A DNA stretch of 64,000 bases from Burkholderiales bacterium (lineage in GTDB: Bacteria > Pseudomonadota > Gammaproteobacteria > Burkholderiales > Ga0077523). Positions 36,901 to 44,507 of this stretch are shown piece after piece. The number at the start of each line of letters is the position of its first letter. The stretch's first letter is position 1. The translations under genes and the position numbers were made by a program. The stretch spans positions 38,468 through 102,467 of the forward strand of contig JALHMS010000018.1 in assembly GCA_022843925.1 (NCBI GenBank), written 5' to 3'. The notes below the pieces were generated by a model. It was not told where the DNA came from, made no database searches, and saw nothing but the letters and a program-made list of their open reading frames with translations.

Positions 36901-38036
36901 CGACGCCCTCGCCATCGGTGACCCCACCGATCACGGCAACGGGTGCGACCGCCGCGAATCCGCCGGAAGCACGGACCGACAACACGTTGCCCGTCGCATC
37001 ACGGACACCCAGGCAAGTCCCCGCATCGACGGCCGAGGCCGTGGCACGCATCGCGTCGACCACCGTCACCAGCACGCCGCCCTCGGTGCGTTCCGAACCG
37101 AGGACATCGGACGCCGTTCCCGCCCTGCCGACCAGCCTCGAACGCCCCTCCGAAGCCACACCCTCGACGCCGTCCACCGACGCGACGCACGTGCTGTCGG
37201 CAAGCAGCGCGCGCACGTCGAGCGCCGGAAGCGCCACGACCCCACAGATGCTTTCGGGCACCGTTCCCAACGTCGGCGCTTCGAAGCCTGCATCCGATGC
37301 CCTCCCGATCGCGCCCTCGTCCCCAGCCGCATCATCGGGCGACGCCGCACCAATCGCCGGCCCTTCCGCAGCATCGATCGACGATGCGCCGATCGACATC
37401 TCCGTGCCGCTGGACTTCCCGACCGGCGGACACGACATGGACGTCGAGGAGGTGTCGTTCGATAGCGCCGCCGCCTTCGCGACGACCGCGGCGCCGCCCC
37501 CCGCACCACGCGCGACGCCGCAGCGCGCCACGATCGACGACATGCCGACGCTGTCGGGCACCACGGCGTCTGCACTCGAGGCACCATCCTTCCAGGACGA
37601 GATGACCCTGGAGTCACCCCCGACCAACTTCCCGACCGTGAAGGTCCGCAACCCGTTCGGAGAGGGCGAGATCGAAGTCGAGGAAGTGAGTTTCGGCAAC
37701 CTGCCGGGGTTTGCGCCAGCGACCTCCCAGGCCAAGGCGCCGCCGCCGGACGCTGCTGCGCAACTCGCCGCCGAACTGAAGGAAGGCGACTGGTTCGAGC
37801 TTCGCCAGGAGGGCAAGGAAGCCACCCAGGCCAGGTTGTCGCTGGTAAGCCCGTACCGCAGCACCTTCGTCTTCAGCAATCGCAAGGGCCAGAAAGTGGC
37901 CGAGTACTCGCTGTACCAGGTCACGAGCTACCTGCGGGCGGGGCGCCTCGCCCGGCTGCAGGAGACGCCGCTCTTCGATCGCGCGTTCGGCAACATCGTG
38001 AGTCTGCTCCGCGGCGGACCCGACGCAGCCTCCTGA
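33969..38036 (+). CDS. DUF1631 family protein with Gly-rich insert
   Basis: 1355 residues from MSSQTSNVISF, chosen because longer frames run into the riboswitch. Layout: N-terminal DUF1631 part (about 15-240, helical), a Gly/Pro/Ala low-complexity stretch of about 360 residues (about 245-610) with many GxPG and PGAGG units, the second conserved DUF1631 part (about 680-945, helical), a Thr/Ser/Pro/Ala-rich linker (about 945-1260) and a C-terminal beta-rich module (about 1264-1345, with GDWFELRQ, LVSPYRSTFVFSNRKG and PLFDRAF) resembling a PilZ-like domain. No signal peptide or membrane segment, so it is cytoplasmic. Function unknown. The FliA-like promoter and cyclic-di-GMP riboswitch imply a role in motility or the change to sessile life. 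Confidence 0.9.
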   Translation: MSSQTSNVISFPPVREGAGDGPVPAQSLLEECRGLVAERLGTALGAGFDKVIDELYELAEHALERDKRDFYLKAKEAWPRQRAPVEATFREQLSNRFSPPIQQDKDEEPQFALVKSAWTELSLVADGDLEEDMRFTELASKIRNGADEELVALDQRMAILLERPELGAADNPLAPSGIAEAFRESLKQVDFDIEIKRIAIRHFDEHVRPEALAVIREINERLKKNGILPVIRYGSSKKPQTGTGPVEGPRDDGPQVIGSVTLPVMSGGSSAAGGVMAGGLSIGGMGAQISAGASMPGATATMTLQPGVGLPGGTGMGPGGAIPAGVPSGAGPMGTFPGSPLAGSGVGLPGQPGFSADAAAADPFAMLQQLLLASMAAGRGVPMPGGVGGNGGPGVPATAGGLTPQGPGAPGSGSSVGAEAGVGISGLGGQGAPGVGGAGGLGAPYVAGGSGTPGAGGAFPGAGHTGVPGYAWQGPGGGMGNAAGGGVPGIGGMPGAGGVPGAGGVPGVGGFPGAGGLQTGGGSHGDGGANQAAGFGGGNVQGAPGTGFGSGSVTGGGGGGAPGIAGEGPGMPGTGAAGSAGGHGFSAGGFGGGPGGAAGAGGAASVDDGGRQGVAAQSGIDVNATNSLGGSRLIGSLTRLQQGDIGELPDVSQDVGDWLAHPRRRREDRLTDADAPNVLRALKSTSLGRKMGQMDTVTLDIVSMLFDQIFGDPRIPAAMKALIGRLQIPMLKVAVLDKTFFSRKSHPARHMLDTLGELSLGLGDGFDTGSPLHARIENTLTTLVDEFEEDMGVFERITAEFEALIRELENVADQSAKQEAGRIHDRERLEVARLFAQNELRKRLEGDPLPRAVLRFLSTEWMKLMILAYAKGGREGRSWTGLVETMDILVWSLSPKHTIDDRKRLVSLLPGLLKRLGKGMDVIGTDKAVRERFNAVLMRCHARTITGGTATSKDPRAAARAAARAAGMTAPGSPGSMSTPSPSVTPPITATGATAANPPEARTDNTLPVASRTPRQVPASTAEAVARIASTTVTSTPPSVRSEPRTSDAVPALPTSLERPSEATPSTPSTDATHVLSASSARTSSAGSATTPQMLSGTVPNVGASKPASDALPIAPSSPAASSGDAAPIAGPSAASIDDAPIDISVPLDFPTGGHDMDVEEVSFDSAAAFATTAAPPPAPRATPQRATIDDMPTLSGTTASALEAPSFQDEMTLESPPTNFPTVKVRNPFGEGEIEVEEVSFGNLPGFAPATSQAKAPPPDAAAQLAAELKEGDWFELRQEGKEATQARLSLVSPYRSTFVFSNRKGQKVAEYSLYQVTSYLRAGRLARLQETPLFDRAFGNIVSLLRGGPDAAS

Positions 38037-38117
38037 GGCGGCTCTTCCGTGCCGCGCTTGCGCGGTGCCTGACATCTGTGGCTTCATCGCGGGCCAGTCC
38101 ACGCAGAGCCCCAGATC

Positions 38118-39194
38118 ATGCAGCACTTGACCGACGACCTTCGCATCCGCGCCATCACGGAAGTGGCGCCACCCGCGCACCTCCTGCGTGAGTTCCCGTG
38201 CACGGAATCCGTGGCCCGCGTGGTGACCGATTCCCGGCAGGCGATCCACCGCATCATCCACGGCATGGACGACCGGCTCGTGGTGGTGATCGGCCCCTGC
38301 TCCATCCACGACCCGGTGGCAGCGCGCGACTACGCGAACCGGCTCATCGAATACCGGAACATGCTCTGCGCGGATCTCGAGATCGTGATGCGCGTCTACT
38401 TCGAGAAGCCTCGCACGACCGTGGGCTGGAAGGGGCTCATCAACGATCCCGCGCTCGACGGCAGCTTCCAGATCAACCGCGGGCTGCGCGTCGCCCGTGA
38501 ACTCCTTGCAGACATCGCGGGGCTCGGCCTGCCGACCGGCTGCGAGTTCCTCGACATGATCACGCCGCAGTACATCGCGGACCTCGTGTCGTGGGGCGCC
38601 ATCGGAGCCCGGACCACCGAGAGCCAGGTGCATCGCGAACTGGCGTCGGGCATGTCCTGCCCCGTGGGCTTCAAGAACGGCACCGACGGCAACATCCGCA
38701 TCGCCGTGGATGCCATCAAGGCGGCGCAGCAGCCCCACCACTTCCTGTCGGTGACGAAGGCCGGGCATTCGGCGATCGTCTCCACCAGCGGCAACGAGGA
38801 CTGCCACGTGATCCTGCGCGGCGGCAAGGCCCCGAACTACGACAGCGCAAGCGTGGAAGCCGCCTGCCGCGATCTCGCGCAGGCCGGCCTCGCCCAGCAC
38901 ATCATGATCGACGCGAGCCACGCCAACAGCCGCAAGGACCCCGCGAACCAGCCGGCGGTCTGTGCCGAGGTGGGTGCGCAGATCGCGGCCGGCGACAGCC
39001 GCATCTTCGGATTGATGGTCGAGAGCCACATCGTGGCCGGACGCCAGGACCTCGTGCCGGACAAGGAGCTGACGTACGGGCAGAGCATCACCGACGGCTG
39101 CATCGGTTGGGACGACAGCGTTGCGGTGCTGGAAGGACTCGCCGCCGCGGTTCGCGAACGTCGCCGCGTCCTCGCCGCGACGGAACCCAGCTGA
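38118..39194 (+). CDS. aroG: DAHP synthase, class I
   Basis: 358 residues. Family signatures: VVVIGPCSIHDPVAARDYA (about 55-73), MRVYFEKPRTTVGWKG (about 94-109), the metal and substrate residues in KAGHSAIVSTSGNEDCH, and IMIDASHANSRKD. It joins phosphoenolpyruvate and erythrose-4-phosphate to begin aromatic amino acid synthesis. Which amino acid feeds back on it cannot be told. Its stop overlaps the likely start of rsgA. Confidence 0.95.
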   Translation: MQHLTDDLRIRAITEVAPPAHLLREFPCTESVARVVTDSRQAIHRIIHGMDDRLVVVIGPCSIHDPVAARDYANRLIEYRNMLCADLEIVMRVYFEKPRTTVGWKGLINDPALDGSFQINRGLRVARELLADIAGLGLPTGCEFLDMITPQYIADLVSWGAIGARTTESQVHRELASGMSCPVGFKNGTDGNIRIAVDAIKAAQQPHHFLSVTKAGHSAIVSTSGNEDCHVILRGGKAPNYDSASVEAACRDLAQAGLAQHIMIDASHANSRKDPANQPAVCAEVGAQIAAGDSRIFGLMVESHIVAGRQDLVPDKELTYGQSITDGCIGWDDSVAVLEGLAAAVRERRRVLAATEPS

Positions 39195-40099
39195 AGCGCC
39201 GCCCCACACCCGCCGACGGGCACCGGTCGACACCCCTCGTCGACGGCACCGTCATCGCGGCCTTCGGCCGCAGTTATCTGGTCCGCCTCGACACCGGCGA
39301 GACCATCACCTGCTTCCCGCGCGGCAAGCGAAGCGAGATCGCCTGCGGCGACCGGCTGCGCATCGCATCCATCGCGCCGGACCAGGGCGTCGTGGAGGCG
39401 ATCACGCCGAGATCCTCCCTGCTCTATCGCTCGGACGCCTTCCGCCAGAAGCTCATCGCGGCGAACGTGACCCAGGTGGTCCTCGTCGTCGCCGCGTTCC
39501 CGAGCTTCTACGAGGATCTATTGCATCGCTGCATCGCGGCCGCGGAGCACACGGGCATCCGCGTGATCATCGTGCTGAACAAATGCGACCTCGAATCGGC
39601 AAAGGCCGCCAGGGCGTTGCTCGCGCCGCTGGAGGCGCTGGGATACGACGTGCTGCCGCTCATCGCGCGTGAATCGGTGGAACCGCTCCGGGAACGCCTC
39701 TCGGGTCATCTCTCGGTGCTCGTGGGTCAGTCGGGCATGGGCAAGTCGACCATCGTGAACTCGCTCGTGCCGGAGGCGGCGGCGGCCACTGCCGAGGTCT
39801 CCGCGGTCCTCGACTCGGGCAAGCACACGACGACGCACGCGCGGCTCTATCGCCTGGACGATGCGAGCGCGATCATCGATTCGCCGGGTCTGCAGGAGTT
39901 CGGCCTGCATCATCTGCAGGTGACGGACCTCGATCAGGCGTTCGTGGAGTTCCGCTCGCACATCGGCCAGTGCCGTTTCTCGAACTGCCGGCATCTCGGC
40001 GAACCCGGTTGTGCCATCGCGGCCGCCCAGGCCGCCGGGGCCATCGACGCGACGCGGCTGGATGTCTATCGCCGGATCGCGAGGGCGATGTCGGGCTGA
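39191..40099 (+). CDS. rsgA: Ribosome small-subunit GTPase A
   Basis: About 302 residues. The GTPase motifs occur in circularly permuted order: NKCD (G4), then GQSGMGKST (G1), then DSPGLQE (G3), and a C-terminal zinc finger CRFSNCRHLGEPGC closes the protein. An OB-fold lies before them. It helps mature the 30S subunit. No ATG, GTG or TTG is placed sensibly in this frame; the best start is a CTG at 39191 that overlaps the aroG stop as CTGA, so translation probably depends on coupling to aroG. The start is therefore uncertain. Confidence 0.93.
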   Translation: MKRRPTPADGHRSTPLVDGTVIAAFGRSYLVRLDTGETITCFPRGKRSEIACGDRLRIASIAPDQGVVEAITPRSSLLYRSDAFRQKLIAANVTQVVLVVAAFPSFYEDLLHRCIAAAEHTGIRVIIVLNKCDLESAKAARALLAPLEALGYDVLPLIARESVEPLRERLSGHLSVLVGQSGMGKSTIVNSLVPEAAAATAEVSAVLDSGKHTTTHARLYRLDDASAIIDSPGLQEFGLHHLQVTDLDQAFVEFRSHIGQCRFSNCRHLGEPGCAIAAAQAAGAIDATRLDVYRRIARAMSG

Positions 40100-40147
40100 C
40101 GATCCAGGTCCTGTGCGCGCTACAGACACCCGCGCGGATCGGACCGC

Positions 40148-41146
40148 CTAGGCCCGACTCGCCAGCGTGATGAGCGAGCTGACCTCGCTCGCAAGCGTCA
40201 TGAGGGCGATCACCAGGATCCACAGCACCAGCGCGCGCCAGATGAGGCCGACGGCGCTGTCGAGGTGCTCGGCGTCGGCTTCGTCGCCGAGTCCGATCTC
40301 GGGCCGGAGAATCACGCGACCCGCACCGTGGATGGCCTCCCCGAGGCGCACGCCCAGCGCACCGGCGCCGCTCGCGAGCAGGATGCCGATGTTTCGATCG
40401 GTCCATGCGGCCGCCTGCGATCGCCAGCAGTACACGGCGTCCTCGAAGTCCCCGACGATCGCGAACGAGAGGGCGGTGAGGCGCGTCGGCACCCACTCCA
40501 GCCATCGTGCCGTGTTCCGCGCGAATTCGCCGAAGGCGCGGAAGGCATCGTCGTCGGTCCTGCCCCACCGCTCATCCAGCAACGTCGAGAGCCGGTACAG
40601 CACTGCGCCCCCGGGCCCGGACAACAGCAACCCCAGCCCGCCGGGCAGGAGCGTCCCCAGCACCGCAGGAACGAAGACGTACCACGCCACCACCCCGAAC
40701 ACGTGCTGATGGGCTCTCAGGATGCCCTGCTCGATGGCAACCTTCGCGACCTCGGACTCGGTGTAATCGTCGGCCGGACCTTCGGACCACAGCGCCACCC
40801 GCTGTCGCGCGTCATCCAGACGCCGTTCGCGCAGCGCGTCGTGGATCCGCGCGAATCCGTCGCTGAACCGATGGGTGCCCATCGTCAGGTAGAGCACGCC
40901 CACGCTCCACGCGAGCCCGAAGACGAACCCCAGGCCGGAGCACACGTAGAAGCCGATCTCCGCCAGCAGGATCCACGGACCCACGGCTACGAGCCATGCG
41001 AGCAGTCCGTGGCGGCGACGCCCGCCGTTGAAGTTCCGTGCGACGGCATCGCTGTAGCGCAGGAACGCATCGAAGGGCAAGCCGCCTGGCCCCAGTGGCC
41101 GGAAGCGCTCGATGAGCAACGACAAGACGAGAGACAGGAGGGCCAC
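40148..41146 (-). CDS. CobD/CbiB-family (AmpE-like) membrane protein
   Basis: 332 residues, GTG start, four to five membrane segments. N-terminal LSLLIERFRP and the FSDGFARIHDALRER stretch match the betaproteobacterial CobD/CbiB family relatives, which also resemble AmpE. True CbiB joins aminopropanol to cobyric acid; members of this lineage lack a known cobalamin context and may instead act as membrane signalling proteins. No cobalamin genes adjoin it. Converges with rsgA. Confidence 0.8.
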   Translation of the reverse strand: MALLSLVLSLLIERFRPLGPGGLPFDAFLRYSDAVARNFNGGRRRHGLLAWLVAVGPWILLAEIGFYVCSGLGFVFGLAWSVGVLYLTMGTHRFSDGFARIHDALRERRLDDARQRVALWSEGPADDYTESEVAKVAIEQGILRAHQHVFGVVAWYVFVPAVLGTLLPGGLGLLLSGPGGAVLYRLSTLLDERWGRTDDDAFRAFGEFARNTARWLEWVPTRLTALSFAIVGDFEDAVYCWRSQAAAWTDRNIGILLASGAGALGVRLGEAIHGAGRVILRPEIGLGDEADAEHLDSAVGLIWRALVLWILVIALMTLASEVSSLITLASRA

Positions 41147-41386
41147 GAACGATCGCCGACGTCGGGGACGCGGCCTGTGCTGGAGGTGGCGCCTATTCTA
41201 GTGTCTCGACACGGAAGTACACAGCAACGCGACGAAGCAACGCGATTGCGTGCAACCCAACACCTCGGATCGCCCCGGCGCGCGGCCGCGGAACAGTCAT
41301 CGACGCCCACCGGGCTCGCCCATCCAGATCGATGGCCGCGCGTCCGGAACGGGACGGGACATCCCGTCCGCATCTTCGCGGACACC
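41147..41386. other. 240-bp upstream region of the CobD-family gene
   Basis: No gene seen. On the minus strand a TAGAAT box near 41197-41202 could be the -10 element of the CobD-family gene; the remainder is unassigned. Confidence 0.4.
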
Positions 41387-42076
41387 TCAATCGACGTACC
41401 GGACGCCCCCGCGCGACGTGAGCGCCGCCTCGTTCCAGAATGCCAGCTTCTCTCCGCGCTGCACTTTCGCGAGTGCCTCCGCCTCCTTGACCCGGACGAT
41501 CCCCAGCCGTGCCGCCACCACCTCGGCCAGTTCCCGCGGCACCGCGACGACGCCGTCCCGGTCGCCCACGACGATATCGCCGGGGTTGATGGCGACCCCG
41601 CCGCACACCACACCGAGGTTGACCTCGCCGGGTCCGTTGCGATATCCGGCGTTCGGGCAGTGACCGCGGGCGAACACCGGGATCCCGGCGTCGAGCAGCC
41701 CGGGTACGTCCCGCACGAGGCCATCGACGACGATCGCCGCGATGCCGATCCGCCTGGCCCAGAGCGCCCAGAGGTCACCGATCGTCGCCGCGAACTCGTC
41801 GGCGGCCGCCGCGATGACGATCACGTCGCCGGGCTTCGCGAAGTCCAGGACCGCCATCGCGGCGAGGTTGTCCATCGGATTGCAGAGCGCCGTGACGGCG
41901 GTCCCGCAGAAGGTCATCGACGGGATCAGTGGCTTCACGGCGTGATGCAGGCTGCCCCGGCCGTTGAAGGCATCGGTGACGAATCCTGTCGGGGCATCGC
42001 GGAACGCGTCGACGATCGCCGTCGGCGGGCGCGGAAAGTCGCGTCGGATGGTGAGTGCAACGGGATCGCCGATCAT
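41387..42076 (-). CDS. RraA-like aldolase/decarboxylase
   Basis: 229 residues, start preceded by AAGGAG. The metal-binding Asp in VVDGLVRDVPGL (about 130) and the preceding Arg match the RraA/HMG aldolase fold, as do the GDVIVIAAAADE and GDIVVGDRDGVV stretches. Family members cleave 4-hydroxy-4-methyl-2-oxoglutarate or decarboxylate oxaloacetate; some inhibit RNase E. Last gene of a three-gene operon with a CoA-transferase and a Bug receptor, which favours a catabolic aldolase over an RNase regulator. Confidence 0.87.
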   Translation of the reverse strand: MIGDPVALTIRRDFPRPPTAIVDAFRDAPTGFVTDAFNGRGSLHHAVKPLIPSMTFCGTAVTALCNPMDNLAAMAVLDFAKPGDVIVIAAAADEFAATIGDLWALWARRIGIAAIVVDGLVRDVPGLLDAGIPVFARGHCPNAGYRNGPGEVNLGVVCGGVAINPGDIVVGDRDGVVAVPRELAEVVAARLGIVRVKEAEALAKVQRGEKLAFWNEAALTSRGGVRYVD

Positions 42077-42119
42077 GGTGGTCAGGGCTCCTTGCGAAGG
42101 GATGGTTCGGGAGGCGGCA

Positions 42120-43331
42120 TCACACGACGCCGGCCTCATGGAGCTTCGTGATCTCCGCGTCGTCCATGCCGAGCCAGTCGCGCAGCACCTCTGCGGCGTG
42201 CTCGCCGAGCACGGGTGGCGGGCGCCGGTACTCGACCGTGCTCTCGGAGAACCGCATCGGACTCGCGACCACGGGCACCACCCCGAGCCGGGGATCGGGG
42301 AGTTCCACGCGGATGCCGCGCGCCACGACCTGAGGCTCCGCGAAGGCCTCCGCGATGTCGTTGATCGGGGCACACGACACGCCGGCGGCCGCCAGCTCGG
42401 ACACCCAGTGCGCCCGCGTCCGCGTCGCCATGAACGCGGCGATGACCGGCTCGACCTCCGCCCTGTGCCGCACGCGCGCCTCGTTCGTGGCGAAGCGGGG
42501 ATCCGCGAGCAGATCCGCCCGACCGGCCGCGCGGCATAGACGCGCGAACTGGGCGTCGTTGGCCGCGGAAAGCATCACGTGACCGTCGGACGCCCTGAAC
42601 ACCTGCGAAGGCACGACGCTCGGATGCGCCGAACCCAGCCGCTTCCCGACGACCCCCGCGGAGAGGTAGTTCTGCCCCACGTTCACGAGCGACGCCATCT
42701 GCACGTCGAGCAACGACATGTCGATGTACTGGCCGCGACCGGTCTCGCGCCGCCGGTGCAGCGCAGCGGTCACGGCGAGGGCCGTGTACACGCCGGTGAG
42801 CACATCGACGACGGCGACGCCGCAGCGCACCGGTTCGTCGTCGCCGGGTGAACCGGTGATGCTCATCATGCCGCCGCGGGCCTGGGCGATGGGGTCGTAG
42901 CCAGGCTCCGCGGCCATCGGTCCGGTCTGGCCGTAGCCCGTGATGGAGCAGTACACGAGTGCCGGATTGACCCGTGCGAGCGTCGCGTAGTCGAGCCCCT
43001 GGCGCGCCAGGGCGCCGACCTTGAAGTTCTCGATGAAGACATCCGCGCTGGCCGCAAGTCTGGCGACGAGTGCAGCACCGGCGGGCGCGGAGAGATCGAC
43101 CGCCACCGAACGCTTGCCTCGATTCACGCTCTGGAAATACGCGCTGTCCGGGACCTCACGCCCGCCGGCGTCGCGGACGCGCGGGGGGACCCATCCGCGG
43201 GTGTCGTCACCGAGGTCGGGCCGCTCGATCTTGACCACATCGCAGCCGAGATCGGCGAGGACCTGGCTCGCGAGCGGTCCGGCGAGAATGCGTGTCAGGT
43301 CGACCACGCGCACACCGTCCAAGGGTCCCAA
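42120..43331 (-). CDS. CaiB/BaiF family CoA-transferase
   Basis: 403 residues with a TTG start and a GGGAGG site five bases before it. Class III CoA-transferase features: LDGVRVVDLTRILAGP at the N-terminus, catalytic Asp in EPGYDPIAQARGG (about 165), and the ENFKVGALARQGLDY motif. It moves CoA between carboxylic acids. It lies 18 bases downstream of the Bug receptor gene, so it probably activates the acid that the receptor captures. Confidence 0.92.
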   Translation of the reverse strand: MGPLDGVRVVDLTRILAGPLASQVLADLGCDVVKIERPDLGDDTRGWVPPRVRDAGGREVPDSAYFQSVNRGKRSVAVDLSAPAGAALVARLAASADVFIENFKVGALARQGLDYATLARVNPALVYCSITGYGQTGPMAAEPGYDPIAQARGGMMSITGSPGDDEPVRCGVAVVDVLTGVYTALAVTAALHRRRETGRGQYIDMSLLDVQMASLVNVGQNYLSAGVVGKRLGSAHPSVVPSQVFRASDGHVMLSAANDAQFARLCRAAGRADLLADPRFATNEARVRHRAEVEPVIAAFMATRTRAHWVSELAAAGVSCAPINDIAEAFAEPQVVARGIRVELPDPRLGVVPVVASPMRFSESTVEYRRPPPVLGEHAAEVLRDWLGMDDAEITKLHEAGVV

Positions 43332-43349
43332 GGCGTCCTCCCGTGCCGC

Positions 43350-44345
43350 TCATGGTTGTCGCAGGGTGATGCCAGCCCGGCGGATGACCTCGGCCCATCG
43401 TGTCGTCTCGCTCGCCAACAGGCCGTTCGCGTCGGCTCCCGTGAGAGCCACGGCCTCGAAGCCGTGCTCCGCGAGCTGGCCGCCGAATCGCGCATCCGAC
43501 ATCTGTGCGCGCACTTCGGCGGTGAGACGATCGATCACCGGCCTCGGCGTCCTTGCCGGCGCGAGTATGCCGAGCCACGACTCGGCCGCATAGCCGGGAA
43601 GTCCCGCCTCCGCCATGGTCGGGACGTCCGGGAGCAGCGGTGTGCGAGCGCGGGTGGTGACGGCGATCGCGCGGAGCTTTCCCGCGCGGATGTGCCCGAG
43701 GGTCGCCGCGACGCTGTCGAACATGAGCGAAACGCGGCCACCGAACAGATCGAGATGGGCTGGCGCGCTGCCCTTGTAGGGCACGTGCAACAGCTTCACG
43801 GCGGCCATGTGCTCGAAGAGTGCGCCCTCGAGGTGGGAGATCGTGCCGACGCCCTGGGAGGCGATGGCGACACTGCCGGGCTGCCGACGGGCGAGGCGGA
43901 CGACGTCGTCCAGCGTTGCGAGATTCCGACCGACCGCCGCCACGAGCATGTGCGGCACCCGCGCGACGGTGCTCACGACGGCGAAATCGCGCGCGAGGTC
44001 GAAACTGCGGTCCGGCTGCAACGTTGCTCCCGCGGCGTAGATCGTGAGGGGCCCCATCAGCAGGGTGTAGCCGTCCGCGGGTGCGCGCGCCACCAGTTCG
44101 GCACCGAGGTTGCCGCCCGCGCCGGGACGATTCTCGGGAACGACGTTCGTGCCGAGCCGCTTCGAGAGCGCCTCGGCCAACAGCCTCGCGAGGATGTCGG
44201 TGGCACCCGCAGGCGTGAACGGAACGATGAGGCGCACCGGGCGCGACGGATACCCCGCGGCGGCCCGCGACCACAGACCTGCCGACGCGGCAAGTGCAGC
44301 AAGCCCTCCAGCCAATCGGCGCCGACGCGCTCCGCGAGGATCCAT
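43350..44345 (-). CDS. Bug-family tripartite tricarboxylate receptor
   Basis: 331 residues. The N-terminus has ARRRRLAGGLAALAA, a signal peptide with clustered arginines. The mature part shows the family pattern: YPSRPVRLIVPFTPAGATDILAR, ENRPGAGGNLGAE, and VPYKGSAPAHLDLFGG. These periplasmic receptors capture carboxylates for TctAB-type uptake; they are numerous in betaproteobacteria and usually lack linked transporters, as here. First gene of the operon; divergent from the large GGDEF-EAL gene. Confidence 0.92.
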   Translation of the reverse strand: MDPRGARRRRLAGGLAALAASAGLWSRAAAGYPSRPVRLIVPFTPAGATDILARLLAEALSKRLGTNVVPENRPGAGGNLGAELVARAPADGYTLLMGPLTIYAAGATLQPDRSFDLARDFAVVSTVARVPHMLVAAVGRNLATLDDVVRLARRQPGSVAIASQGVGTISHLEGALFEHMAAVKLLHVPYKGSAPAHLDLFGGRVSLMFDSVAATLGHIRAGKLRAIAVTTRARTPLLPDVPTMAEAGLPGYAAESWLGILAPARTPRPVIDRLTAEVRAQMSDARFGGQLAEHGFEAVALTGADANGLLASETTRWAEVIRRAGITLRQP

Positions 44346-44507
44346 GCACGAACTGTAACGGCCCCCACCGTCCCGGACAATCGCCGGTCACCGACACCCG
44401 CGATGACCGAACCCCATGACATGCGCGCGACCGCCCTTGCGGCGGACTCGGTTCGCCCGTGGTCGCAGGCTATACTCCGGCCCAGCGCCCGCCCCGATGC
44501 CAACGTG

